This document shows, piece by piece, positions 49,371-57,593 of a stretch of 64,000 nucleotides of DNA. Source of the DNA: Pseudomonas guariconensis (lineage in GTDB: Bacteria; Pseudomonadota; Gammaproteobacteria; Pseudomonadales; Pseudomonadaceae). Position numbers and translations under genes: made by a program. The notes below the pieces were generated by a model that saw only the letters and a program-made list of their open reading frames with translations, searched no databases and was not told where the DNA came from. The DNA lies in contig NZ_JAMYBK010000016.1 of the NCBI RefSeq assembly GCF_024127895.1, positions 1 to 64,000 of the forward strand, written 5' to 3'. The stretch's first letter is position 1, and each line of letters opens with the position of its first letter.

Positions 49371-50372
49371 TCACATCGAGCGCAAGTCAGTCGGATTTTT
49401 TTCAGCCTTTATTTCCTCCCATGTCGCGCGGAACCATTCTGCAATTGCCACGTTTTGCTCAAACAAAGAGTATTTAACGCCGCCGCCATAGTCAGGCATG
49501 TCGATCATGTCTGTCGTGATGTATCGCAGTGGGCTGTCGGGGGTGTCGCGATGATGACGCAATACTCTGCGCACAACATCCTTGCAGGGTTCGACCCGAT
49601 ACGCTCGCCATGGCAAATGCCACTCGCTCGGTGCTGGTCGGAAAAATGGATACTGGCACGCCCGACCGTAGGTCCCACCGTCCTTGAGCTGCCAAATGTT
49701 CTTTGGTCCTTGCGGCGAGACCGGACGAATCTGCAACCAGTGTGTCATGTTCATGCCGATCCATTCGTCGATGACATTGCCTGGTTCATACGGGTCGATC
49801 ACCAGCTGGCCCGACTCGATGTCACCGCGAATGCCGCTGACATCCTGCTCTTCGAGACAATCGACTTTCAGCAGTACATGGCTATGATCGAGCACGAAGT
49901 TGAAAGGGACTCCGCGCGCGCTCACCTGTTTGGCCACCCGGCTAATGCGGCGGAAGTCTTCGGTCCACATATAGATATGAACTTCAAAGCCGATGGTGAT
50001 GCCGATTGTTTCGCCGGCCTCGTGGGCGTGCAGGTAAAAGTCGACGATTTCATTGTCTGTCAGGGTGTGACCTTGCGCATGCTTGGTGTAAAGCATGATG
50101 TTGTGAAATTCAGCGCCGGCTTCTTTGCACAATTTCAAGTTCTTGACCAGTAGCGCTTCATCACGACCTGCAGTATATGACCAGAGGCCTGTGCGAATAG
50201 GAATGCCGTATTTGTTGGAGGCACGCAGGTATTCAGATTCTTCGCCGGGCTGCGGCATGCGATCGAAGTGGTCGAAGACACCTGACTCCTTGATCATTCG
50301 AAACTGCTCGTCCACCGAAACGGGCTCAAGGTGTTGTACACCGCGACCATTGCAGCCTACAGAAAATTCCAT
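49371..50372 (-). CDS. Sugar-phosphate isomerase/epimerase-like TIM-barrel protein
   Basis: This 333-residue protein looks like a xylose-isomerase-type TIM barrel, with candidate metal ligands in GFEVHIYMW and FVLDHSHV and a glutamate-rich C-terminus. Its substrate is unknown. It is preceded 37 bases upstream by the Rieske oxygenase gene and probably processes the oxygenase product or a related compound. An AGAGAG site lies upstream of the ATG. Family assignment is moderate, function low. Confidence 0.6.
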   Translation of the reverse strand: MEFSVGCNGRGVQHLEPVSVDEQFRMIKESGVFDHFDRMPQPGEESEYLRASNKYGIPIRTGLWSYTAGRDEALLVKNLKLCKEAGAEFHNIMLYTKHAQGHTLTDNEIVDFYLHAHEAGETIGITIGFEVHIYMWTEDFRRISRVAKQVSARGVPFNFVLDHSHVLLKVDCLEEQDVSGIRGDIESGQLVIDPYEPGNVIDEWIGMNMTHWLQIRPVSPQGPKNIWQLKDGGTYGRACQYPFFRPAPSEWHLPWRAYRVEPCKDVVRRVLRHHRDTPDSPLRYITTDMIDMPDYGGGVKYSLFEQNVAIAEWFRATWEEIKAEKNPTDLRSM

Positions 50373-50409
50373 GCTGTTCTCTCTTGTATTTGTTTTTAAT
50401 AAACGAACG

Positions 50410-51474
50410 TCACGCGTCGACGGTCTGGACTGCGATCTGGGCTAGCACGTCACTGCGCTCAGCCACTTGCAGGCGCTCTATCATCTTACGGATGCGTACG
50501 GGGGCATTATCGATGCCCAGGCGAACATACTCGCGCACCCCGGTTATCTCTTGCTGGGCCTGGACGTGGGTCAACAGCTCCAGGTCTTCATTGAATGTCA
50601 AGGTCATCAGTTCGGCGACTTCTTCATCTACGCGGGTATCATGAGGATGATAATTGCGAAGGTGAAGCCAGAAGTAGTGGGTCGTGCGTTCTGTTTCTGG
50701 GGTCAAGAAGTTGAAACTGAATGAGCGCAAGCCGCGATCTTTGTTTTCTTCGGTGGGTTCGACACCGGCGTCTATCCCGCCAAAGTCTACATAGGAAACC
50801 GATGGCATATGCAGGTAATAATATTGCCAGCGATCGGTCAAGCCCTTGAAGTTACCCATTTTCTCAAACAAAGGGACAGGCGCGGCATTTTTGATCCAAC
50901 GGTAAGCCAAGACATGGTCATCACCTTGCTCGACTTTGACTCCCACTTCAGCGCCATCGGCCCCACCGATAGTGTTTTTATGAACGTAGGTGGTGTGGGC
51001 GGGGTCCACCAGGTTGTCTGTAATGTTCAAGTAGTTTGACTTGAAGTACAGGTATTGGTTGTCGACCAAGCCCCAGCCTTTATCGCCATAGTGCGGAATA
51101 TCAATGATTTTTTCAGGGTCGGCCAGCGCAGGTTCGCCCATCCAGATCCAAACGGCGTTGTACTTCTCGAATAGCGGAAACGCTCGCACTTTGGCGTTAG
51201 GGGGGATGCTGGCCTGGCCGGGAATGTGCGAGCATTGACCTTTGCAATTGAAGGTCATGCCATGATAGCCACACTGAAGTTCGTCCCCCTTCAGCTCGCC
51301 GAGCGATAAAGGCGCAAGCTTATGGGGGCAGCGGTCCATCAAGGCAACGGGCTGCCCATCTTCTCGACGGTAAAATACAATTTGCTCATTCAGAATTGTC
51401 CGGGCCAGTAGTGTGCGACAGATTTCATGGCTCCAGGCTGCGACATACCACCCGTTTTTAACGAAGCTGCTCAT
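50410..51474 (-). CDS. Rieske-type oxygenase, VanA-like
   Basis: This 354-residue oxygenase has a Rieske [2Fe-2S] site with the CPH ... CGYHG pair (residues about 43-65) and the mononuclear iron site in the NLVDPAHTTYVH segment. It resembles the vanillate O-demethylase/oxygenase VanA group, which performs O- or N-demethylation or ring hydroxylation; the true substrate is not evident. The ATG at 51474 follows GAGGAG and gives the normal VanA-like start FVKNGWYVAAW. Its electron donor is encoded just upstream. Confidence 0.85.
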   Translation of the reverse strand: MSSFVKNGWYVAAWSHEICRTLLARTILNEQIVFYRREDGQPVALMDRCPHKLAPLSLGELKGDELQCGYHGMTFNCKGQCSHIPGQASIPPNAKVRAFPLFEKYNAVWIWMGEPALADPEKIIDIPHYGDKGWGLVDNQYLYFKSNYLNITDNLVDPAHTTYVHKNTIGGADGAEVGVKVEQGDDHVLAYRWIKNAAPVPLFEKMGNFKGLTDRWQYYYLHMPSVSYVDFGGIDAGVEPTEENKDRGLRSFSFNFLTPETERTTHYFWLHLRNYHPHDTRVDEEVAELMTLTFNEDLELLTHVQAQQEITGVREYVRLGIDNAPVRIRKMIERLQVAERSDVLAQIAVQTVDA

Positions 51475-51508
51475 TCTTATCTCCTCACCGTTAGGGCACT
51501 CTGACGGT

Positions 51509-52480
51509 TTAAGCATCCAGTGTTAAGCGTGGGCTAGTGGCACGGGACACACAGATGCATATTTTATTTTCGTTGTGACGCTCATCTTCGGATAACGCGT
51601 AATCGCGATGATCTGGGGTGCCGGTCAGTACCGTCTGCGCGCACACACCGCATTCGCCGCGCTTACAATCAAACAGTGGATCGAGCCCCGCTTCGAGCAT
51701 TGCATCGAGCAGGCTTTGCGACGCAGGTACATGGAGGACTCGCCCGCTCCGGCGCAGAACGAGTTCCACAGGCTGGTCCGACTGATGGCCGCTGCTGCCG
51801 AACAATTCGAAATGCACATGCGACGACGGCCAGGAGAGCTCCGCAGCGGTGGCGATCACGGCATCCAGTAGCGGCTTGGGCCCACACACGTAGACGTGCC
51901 GGGATTTATCATGGGGGCCTAGCAAAGCAGCCAGTGACATTGTTCGAGGTGCCGGCCCTTGGTCAAAGTAAAGGCTTGCCTGTGGCCCCAGGCGTTCTAT
52001 TTCAGCGCGGTACGCCATCATCGCGGGCTCGCGCGCACCGTAATGCAGTTCAAAGCTGCTGTTGTTGCGCGTCAATATTCGAGCCATCGATAGAATGGGC
52101 GTGATCCCGATTCCGCCTGCGATCAGAACCGCATGGTGTTCCGTGTCGAGCAAGGCAAAGTCGTTCCTTGGCGTGCCCGCCAGTATTTGATCCCCGGCGC
52201 GAAGACCGTGCATGTACCTCGAGCCACCCTGGCCTGCATCTTCTCGCTTTACGGCGATTTCGTAGTAACCCGATTGGTTGTCACTGTTGACCAAAGAGTA
52301 GGCTCTTTCATCAGTGCGACCGTCTTCAAGTCGGACACACACTTTCAAGTGTGCGCCGGCCGAAAATACAGGCAACAGGGAATCGTCTGCAGCCTTTAGA
52401 ATGAATGATTTAATTTCGGGTGAGCGTTGCCGTACTTCCGAGACGATCAGTCGAAGGGGATATTCTTTATTCGAATTCAT
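51509..52480 (-). CDS. Oxygenase reductase, VanB/phthalate dioxygenase reductase type
   Basis: This 323-residue iron-sulphur flavoprotein has an FMN-binding domain (RAYSLVN), an NAD-binding domain (IAGGIGITPILSMAR, YVCGPKPLLDAV) and a C-terminal plant-type [2Fe-2S] domain with CKRGECGVC and a distal cysteine in KICIC. It passes electrons from NAD(P)H to the downstream Rieske oxygenase. First gene of the minus-strand catabolic operon, 307 bases from the LysR gene. Confidence 0.9.
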   Translation of the reverse strand: MNSNKEYPLRLIVSEVRQRSPEIKSFILKAADDSLLPVFSAGAHLKVCVRLEDGRTDERAYSLVNSDNQSGYYEIAVKREDAGQGGSRYMHGLRAGDQILAGTPRNDFALLDTEHHAVLIAGGIGITPILSMARILTRNNSSFELHYGAREPAMMAYRAEIERLGPQASLYFDQGPAPRTMSLAALLGPHDKSRHVYVCGPKPLLDAVIATAAELSWPSSHVHFELFGSSGHQSDQPVELVLRRSGRVLHVPASQSLLDAMLEAGLDPLFDCKRGECGVCAQTVLTGTPDHRDYALSEDERHNENKICICVSRATSPRLTLDA

Positions 52481-52787
52481 TCTTTATCTCCGGGGTACGT
52501 TGAACTCAAGTCGAGCGCTACCGTCGCGCCCACACAGAAGGCACAGTTAGAGGGGCTCCAGGCGATAAAAATATTCCTGGAGTTTCAAGAGGCGTAGAGA
52601 TGCTTCAGTACTTAAAAGGCGACAAGCCTGTCATGATCAGGCACCAGGCAATCACATCTATCGATCAAGACACGTTGATAGAGTCGTCTGCGTCTAGGCA
52701 AATGGTAAAACGAGGTGGGTGATGCGAAAAGTGCTAAATAAACACTGCTGCGCTGTATTTTTTGCATCGCATGGCCGTCAATCGGCG
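52481..52787 (-). promoter_or_regulatory. Operon promoter region with candidate LysR box
   Basis: The 307-base gap before the reductase gene has no supported gene. It contains a T-N11-A palindrome with AGTG/CACT arms at 52730-52746, the form bound by LysR-type regulators, lying in an AT-rich stretch. The reductase start is about 250 bases away, so a second, closer site would be expected for direct activation. Confidence 0.35.
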
Positions 52788-53696
52788 CTACGCCGTTTCG
52801 TAGGCGCGCAAGAGTTCGCTGACGATGTTGACGAAGGCGGCGAGCGACGGAGATAGGGCCCTGCCTTTGCGAATGTAGACGCCAAGCTTCGCCTCCACTG
52901 CGCTGGGTGGGCGCAACGGTAGATGTACCAGCGAGCCCTCCTGGAGCTCTGCTTTCATCCCCAGCCTGGTTTGAAACGCCACGCCCATTCCTCGTTGTGC
53001 GAGCTTCTTCATCATGACCAGCGAGCTGGTCTGAAGCAGCACATTGGCGCAGCCTTGGTGTCCCTCTAGCAACGGCTGCATCAGGGAATAGATAGCGATC
53101 TCCGGTGTCCCCAGAATCAGCGGGTATGCCAGGCAATCGGCAAAGGTGATGTCGACCCGGCTAGCCAACGGGTGGCTTGGCTGTACGATTGCGCCAAGCT
53201 TCAAATTGACCGCTGCACAGCATTGAAGGTTCGCTTCTGACGGGATGGAAAACGCCAGCCCCAGATCCACCTCACCCTCTTCGATCAGCCGGGCAATATT
53301 GGCTGAGCCATCGAATCGACAGTTTATTTTCACACCGGGGTAGGTCGAGATCATTTTCTCGATCACAACCGGCATGAAGTCTTCATTGAGCCCCTCGACC
53401 GAAACGACGCTGATGTTCCCGCTGCGAATGCCTTTTAACCCTTCGAGTTCGCTTTTGAGCCGCTGCTCGTCTTGAAAAACCGTGACCAGGTGCTGCGCCA
53501 ATAAACGGCCCGCTTCGGTAAGCTTCAGCCCGGACGGCAGGCGCTCGAAGACTTCTGCCCCTAAGGTTTCTTCTAGTTTTATGAGTTGGCGGTTGACGGC
53601 TGAGGCATCGACATGCAGTTGGCGTGCGGCTTCTCGAATGGAATGGCACTGACGAATCTTTTCAAAATAGAGTAAAGAGCGGGCATGGATCTTCAA
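52788..53696 (-). CDS. LysR-family transcriptional regulator
   Basis: This 302-residue regulator has an N-terminal winged helix-turn-helix (about 5-62, CHSIREAARQLHVDASAVNRQL) and a periplasmic-binding-like effector domain (about 90-295). It lies directly upstream of, and on the same strand as, the Rieske oxygenase operon and is its likely regulator; the inducer is unknown. Unlike most LysR genes it is not divergent from its presumed target. Confidence 0.88.
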   Translation of the reverse strand: MKIHARSLLYFEKIRQCHSIREAARQLHVDASAVNRQLIKLEETLGAEVFERLPSGLKLTEAGRLLAQHLVTVFQDEQRLKSELEGLKGIRSGNISVVSVEGLNEDFMPVVIEKMISTYPGVKINCRFDGSANIARLIEEGEVDLGLAFSIPSEANLQCCAAVNLKLGAIVQPSHPLASRVDITFADCLAYPLILGTPEIAIYSLMQPLLEGHQGCANVLLQTSSLVMMKKLAQRGMGVAFQTRLGMKAELQEGSLVHLPLRPPSAVEAKLGVYIRKGRALSPSLAAFVNIVSELLRAYETA

Positions 53697-53849
53697 GGTG
53701 TAGCCGCCTTAACGCCTTGCGTTTTTAACACGCTTGTTTGGATGGGGGCGAGTATGGTCGGGCGTGCCGTCGCACGCAAGATTGCATAAGCCCCAAATGG
53801 CGGGTGCAAGCAGGCCCTGCACAGGCCTGCAAGCCACATCATTGGTCGT

Positions 53850-54893
53850 TCAGATATGCGGCGCCTCGTAGGCATTCAATTGCTCGATGAAACGCCAGTG
53901 GCTGCGCTTGTCGAACCCCATCAGCCGCTTGAGACGGATATCCCAGCGCATGTGATGGTTGGCGATCCAGGGCAGGGCGAACAGGTGCGCGCCGCGCCAG
54001 GGGATGAAGGGGTTGCGCCGCAGGCTCGCATAGATCTCCACCCGATGGCTCGCCTGGCGGCTGGCGCAACGGGCATGGAAGCCGGAGGTGTCGGCCACCA
54101 CCAGCGTGTTGGCGGGCACGGCGAAGCGGCGCGGGGCGGGCAGGCCGAGGGCCGCCAGTTGCTCCTCGTCGATACGGAACGAGCCTTCGCGGTGCATCTG
54201 CTCGCCCGAGCGGGCGGCATCCAGGCTCTGGCGGTATTCCCAGGCCAGGCGCTCCGGGGTCAGGCGATGGGAGCCGGGCACATAGCTGAACGGGCCCTGG
54301 TCATCGGCCACGTTGTCGAGGAACAACCAGGCCTTGGCCGTCGGGTGGAAGGTGTCGGCATGCAGGCGGGTCTGTGGGTCCTGGTCGGCATTGGCGGCGT
54401 CGATGATGATCGACTGCAGTTGATAGGTGATGCCACCGCTGTTGGACGAGGCATAGGCGATCAGGTCGCGTACGCCACGGTCGGCGACGAAGGCCGCGCT
54501 GGCCGGATTGTGCACCAGCACGTCCTGGTCGAGGCTGACCCGGCGGGTCACCGCACGGCCCTGGCGCATTTCCCAGCCGGTACTGCGCAGCGCGCCCAGC
54601 TCGGCGCGCAGCGCGGCGAACTGCTCGGCCGGCAAGGCGTTCTCGCGGATGAAGAAACCGTTCTGCTCGAAATGCTCGCGCTCGCGGGCATCCAGCCGCG
54701 ACGCCAAAGCCCGCCGGCGCAACGCGGCCATGCCCATGGCCAACTGGCGGCGCTGCACATGCAGGCCCAGGGCGTTGAGCCGACGGCTGCCGATCAACGG
54801 GTTGTTCTCGAAGGATTTGGCATGGGTCGCCAGTTGCAGGCAATGCCAGGGGAGTGCCGCGTAGCGGCCGATGTCCTTGATCGAAACAGGCAT
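53850..54893 (-). CDS. Phytanoyl-CoA dioxygenase (PhyH)-family protein
   Basis: This 347-residue protein looks like an Fe(II)/2-oxoglutarate dioxygenase. The metal triad is His178 and Asp180 (RLHADTFHP) and His273 (SGFHAR), with a nearby arginine for 2-oxoglutarate and a GPFSYVPGSHR core motif. It is the last gene of the minus-strand capsule operon, starting 3 bases after the KpsC-like stop. Inference: it hydroxylates the lipid anchor or a sugar of the capsule. PhyH proteins also modify small metabolites, so the substrate is open. Confidence 0.8.
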   Translation of the reverse strand: MPVSIKDIGRYAALPWHCLQLATHAKSFENNPLIGSRRLNALGLHVQRRQLAMGMAALRRRALASRLDAREREHFEQNGFFIRENALPAEQFAALRAELGALRSTGWEMRQGRAVTRRVSLDQDVLVHNPASAAFVADRGVRDLIAYASSNSGGITYQLQSIIIDAANADQDPQTRLHADTFHPTAKAWLFLDNVADDQGPFSYVPGSHRLTPERLAWEYRQSLDAARSGEQMHREGSFRIDEEQLAALGLPAPRRFAVPANTLVVADTSGFHARCASRQASHRVEIYASLRRNPFIPWRGAHLFALPWIANHHMRWDIRLKRLMGFDKRSHWRFIEQLNAYEAPHI

Positions 54894-54896
54894 GGT

Positions 54897-57023
54897 CTAG
54901 TCCTTTGATGGGGCCAGTGGCCGGCCGCAGCCGAGCATGGTCCAGGTGTAGTTGAGCAACGGCGCCACTCGGGCGTGTTCGGCCAGCCGCACAGGGCGCG
55001 GCGTCGACAGGCAGGCGAGGGCGTGCCAGGCATCGCAGGGCAGGGCTTGCTGGACGTCGGCATAGCGCGCATAGCGCAACAAGGCGCCGGCTACCAACTG
55101 GTCCAGGGTCAGGCGCCGGGTGCGGCGCGGCATTGGCTGGTGGTCGTGGGTCAACCCCCAGCCGGCATAGAAAGGTGTGCCATAGGTCACCACGGGCAGG
55201 CCGCGCAGCAGCGCCTCGAAGCCGGCCGTGGAACTCAAGGTGTGCAACTCATCGACCTGACCGTACAGCACGGCGATGTCGACACCGTCGAGCACCTGGT
55301 CGGCCAGCCCCGCCAGCTGTTGCGGGGCGATATGGCCCAGGCGCTTGCCGGCCTCGACATCCGGATGTGGCTTGTACAGGATCCAGGCAGCGGGCGCAGC
55401 GGCGCGTACGCGTTGCAACAGGCGCAGGTTGCAGCCCGGGCCGCCACCGCTGCACAGCGTCGAGGCGTCATCCTCGACCTGGCCGACCACCAGCAGGCGC
55501 CGCTGCCCCGGCCGGCCTAGCAGCATTGGCTGCGGCCCCTGGCGCAGGTTGAACTTGCTGGTACCGCTGGCGACGATGTGCGCCCGCAACTGCGCGGCTT
55601 CGGCGAGGCTGGCGGCATCGAACGCCTCGTGCTGCAGCAGTTGCTCGAGGTCGCTGGCCGAGGCGGCATCGTAGTGGATACCCCCGCGGTCGAGCACCAG
55701 CGACAGTGCCGGGCTGTTGGTCGCCCCCAGCCCGATGGAGCGCAGGAAGCCGTCCTCGACCCGCCACAACGGCACCCCGGCCTGCCGGGCACGCTGGGCC
55801 AGGCCGGCGGGTTCGCGCGCCGCCCAGACCAGCAGGCGGCCTTGTTCGGCGGCCACCCGCTGCACCAGTCCTGGCCCATCCACGGCAAAACGCAACTGGC
55901 CCCAGCGGCTGGCGAAGAAGCGGCGGATGTTGTGCCGCTTGTGGCGCTTGACGCCGATCACCGTGGTAGGGCCGGCGAACGCCGCGTCGCGGGCCTTCTT
56001 GCGTGCCAACTGGCGGGCCACGGTCAGGGCGTCGGTGAGCTGGCCGGTGAGCGGGTCGACATAGCGGCAGTAGCGCACGTAGGCCGCCGCCACCAGTTGC
56101 ACCAGGTCTGGCCGGCCCTGGCGCCGGGGGATCGCCATGCGGTCGTCGGTCAGCCCCCAGCCGGCATAGAACGGCAGGCCGAAGCAGGTGACCGGCACCC
56201 CCTGGATCAGCGCTTCCAGGCCGGCCTGGCTGGTGCCGATGTACACCCGCCGCGCGCGCCGGGCGAGCGATGCCCACGACACCGGGCGTGCCTCCAGGGT
56301 GACTCCGCGGGTCTGCGCCGCCGCCAGCAGGCAACTGGGTTTTTGCCCACCGAGGCAGTCGGGGTGGATGCGTACTCGCACATCGGCATCGGGGTTTTCC
56401 GCCAGGGCGGTGTCGAGCATGCGCACGTAGTCGGCTTCGCACAGCCCGCCACCGGGGATCGAATAATCGCCCGCCGTCTGGTCGACCACCAGCACCAGCG
56501 GGCGTTCGCGGCCCAGCGGGTCGTCGGCGGGCAGATCCTGGGCATTGTTGTACTTGCCGATACCGCTGCTACGCATCAGCGCGATCAGCTCACGGGCGCA
56601 GGCCAGCTCGTCCTCGCCCAGACGCTCAGGGGACTGGAGGATGTTTTCCAGCAGCGATGGCCGGTCGGCCAGGTAATGGATACCGATGGGATCGACCACC
56701 ATCGACATCGGCGTGTCGCCCTCGATGCCCAGTGACGACGAACGCAGGAATCCGTCTTCCAGCGCGATATACGGCAGGCCCCAGCGCTGGCACAGCACCC
56801 GGGCATGGGCGGAGGAGGCCTTGTAGCCGATCCCGGCGATGGCCTTGAGCCCCTTGGGTGCCTTGCGGCCACGCCGCCACAGCCAGAAGGGCGGCCCCTC
56901 GGGGCCGAGGAACTGCGGCAGGTGCAGGACCTTCCATGCCACCCACTGGGACATGATGCCGATCCAGCCGGGGCCGTCGACCAGGGAGGGTACCGCGACC
57001 GGGCTGCCCAGACGTTCGCTCAT
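54897..57023 (-). CDS. KpsC-like capsule Kdo transferase, copy 1
   Basis: This 708-residue protein has the duplicated architecture of KpsC. Each half carries an EDGFLRS signature (Glu89 and Glu423) and a PFYAGWGLT motif (near 283 and 620). In E. coli and Neisseria, KpsC is a dual retaining beta-Kdo transferase that extends the poly-Kdo linker joining group 2 capsules to a lysophosphatidylglycerol anchor. The ATG at 57023 overlaps the GNAT stop; the open frame continues antisense upstream without similarity. A second, diverged KpsC is encoded at 61133-63154. Confidence 0.87.
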   Translation of the reverse strand: MSERLGSPVAVPSLVDGPGWIGIMSQWVAWKVLHLPQFLGPEGPPFWLWRRGRKAPKGLKAIAGIGYKASSAHARVLCQRWGLPYIALEDGFLRSSSLGIEGDTPMSMVVDPIGIHYLADRPSLLENILQSPERLGEDELACARELIALMRSSGIGKYNNAQDLPADDPLGRERPLVLVVDQTAGDYSIPGGGLCEADYVRMLDTALAENPDADVRVRIHPDCLGGQKPSCLLAAAQTRGVTLEARPVSWASLARRARRVYIGTSQAGLEALIQGVPVTCFGLPFYAGWGLTDDRMAIPRRQGRPDLVQLVAAAYVRYCRYVDPLTGQLTDALTVARQLARKKARDAAFAGPTTVIGVKRHKRHNIRRFFASRWGQLRFAVDGPGLVQRVAAEQGRLLVWAAREPAGLAQRARQAGVPLWRVEDGFLRSIGLGATNSPALSLVLDRGGIHYDAASASDLEQLLQHEAFDAASLAEAAQLRAHIVASGTSKFNLRQGPQPMLLGRPGQRRLLVVGQVEDDASTLCSGGGPGCNLRLLQRVRAAAPAAWILYKPHPDVEAGKRLGHIAPQQLAGLADQVLDGVDIAVLYGQVDELHTLSSTAGFEALLRGLPVVTYGTPFYAGWGLTHDHQPMPRRTRRLTLDQLVAGALLRYARYADVQQALPCDAWHALACLSTPRPVRLAEHARVAPLLNYTWTMLGCGRPLAPSKD

Positions 57024-57589
57024 GGCAGCGCCCTCCACATGCCGCGCACCGGCGGGAAGGGCACCCAGCGCTTGCGCCGCAGGGCGAAGCCATTGTGCAG
57101 GTAGAGGCGGCGCGCGCGCGGATTGTCCAGCGGCACTTCCAGGTCGACCCGGGCAAAGCCCTCGGCGGCGGCATGGGCGCAGCAGGCCTGGACCAGCGCC
57201 GAGCCCACGCCCCGGCCGCGCGCGGGCTTGTCTACCCGCAGGCCATACAGCAGGAACGGGTAGCGCCACTCGCGCAGCTCGCTCAGGCAGAAGCCGGCGA
57301 AGCGCAGCCAACCGCCGAGGTAGCCGAACTCACGGATGAACGGCCGCCAGTGCAGGGCGAACGGCCCGCGCCGATGATGCTTGAAGGCGGCAAAGCCCAG
57401 TACCTGGTCGCCCTCGAAGGCCAGCAGCACACGGTCCCAGTGGATGCTCGCGCCGAGCAGCCGATGGCGGCAGGCCGTGTCGCCGATCAGGAACGCCAGC
57501 GAGCCGCGCCCCTGGGTCAGCAGGCGCGCCAATGCCGGGTCGGCAGCACGTTCCGCTGCCAGGTTCGCGCCCAGGACGATGCGTACCAC
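57020..57589 (-). CDS. GNAT-family N-acetyltransferase
   Basis: This protein of about 189 residues has a GNAT fold with the acetyl-CoA binding motif ARGRGVGSALV and the C-terminal LDNPRARRLYLHNGF signature. A GTG at 57589, 4 bases after the preceding stop, is a reasonable start; the frame is open to a GTG at 57652 inside the upstream gene. Position in the operon suggests it acylates an amino group of the lipid or polysaccharide, but no substrate can be read from sequence. Confidence 0.75.
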   Translation of the reverse strand: MVRIVLGANLAAERAADPALARLLTQGRGSLAFLIGDTACRHRLLGASIHWDRVLLAFEGDQVLGFAAFKHHRRGPFALHWRPFIREFGYLGGWLRFAGFCLSELREWRYPFLLYGLRVDKPARGRGVGSALVQACCAHAAAEGFARVDLEVPLDNPRARRLYLHNGFALRRKRWVPFPPVRGMWRALP

Positions 57590-57593
57590 CTTG

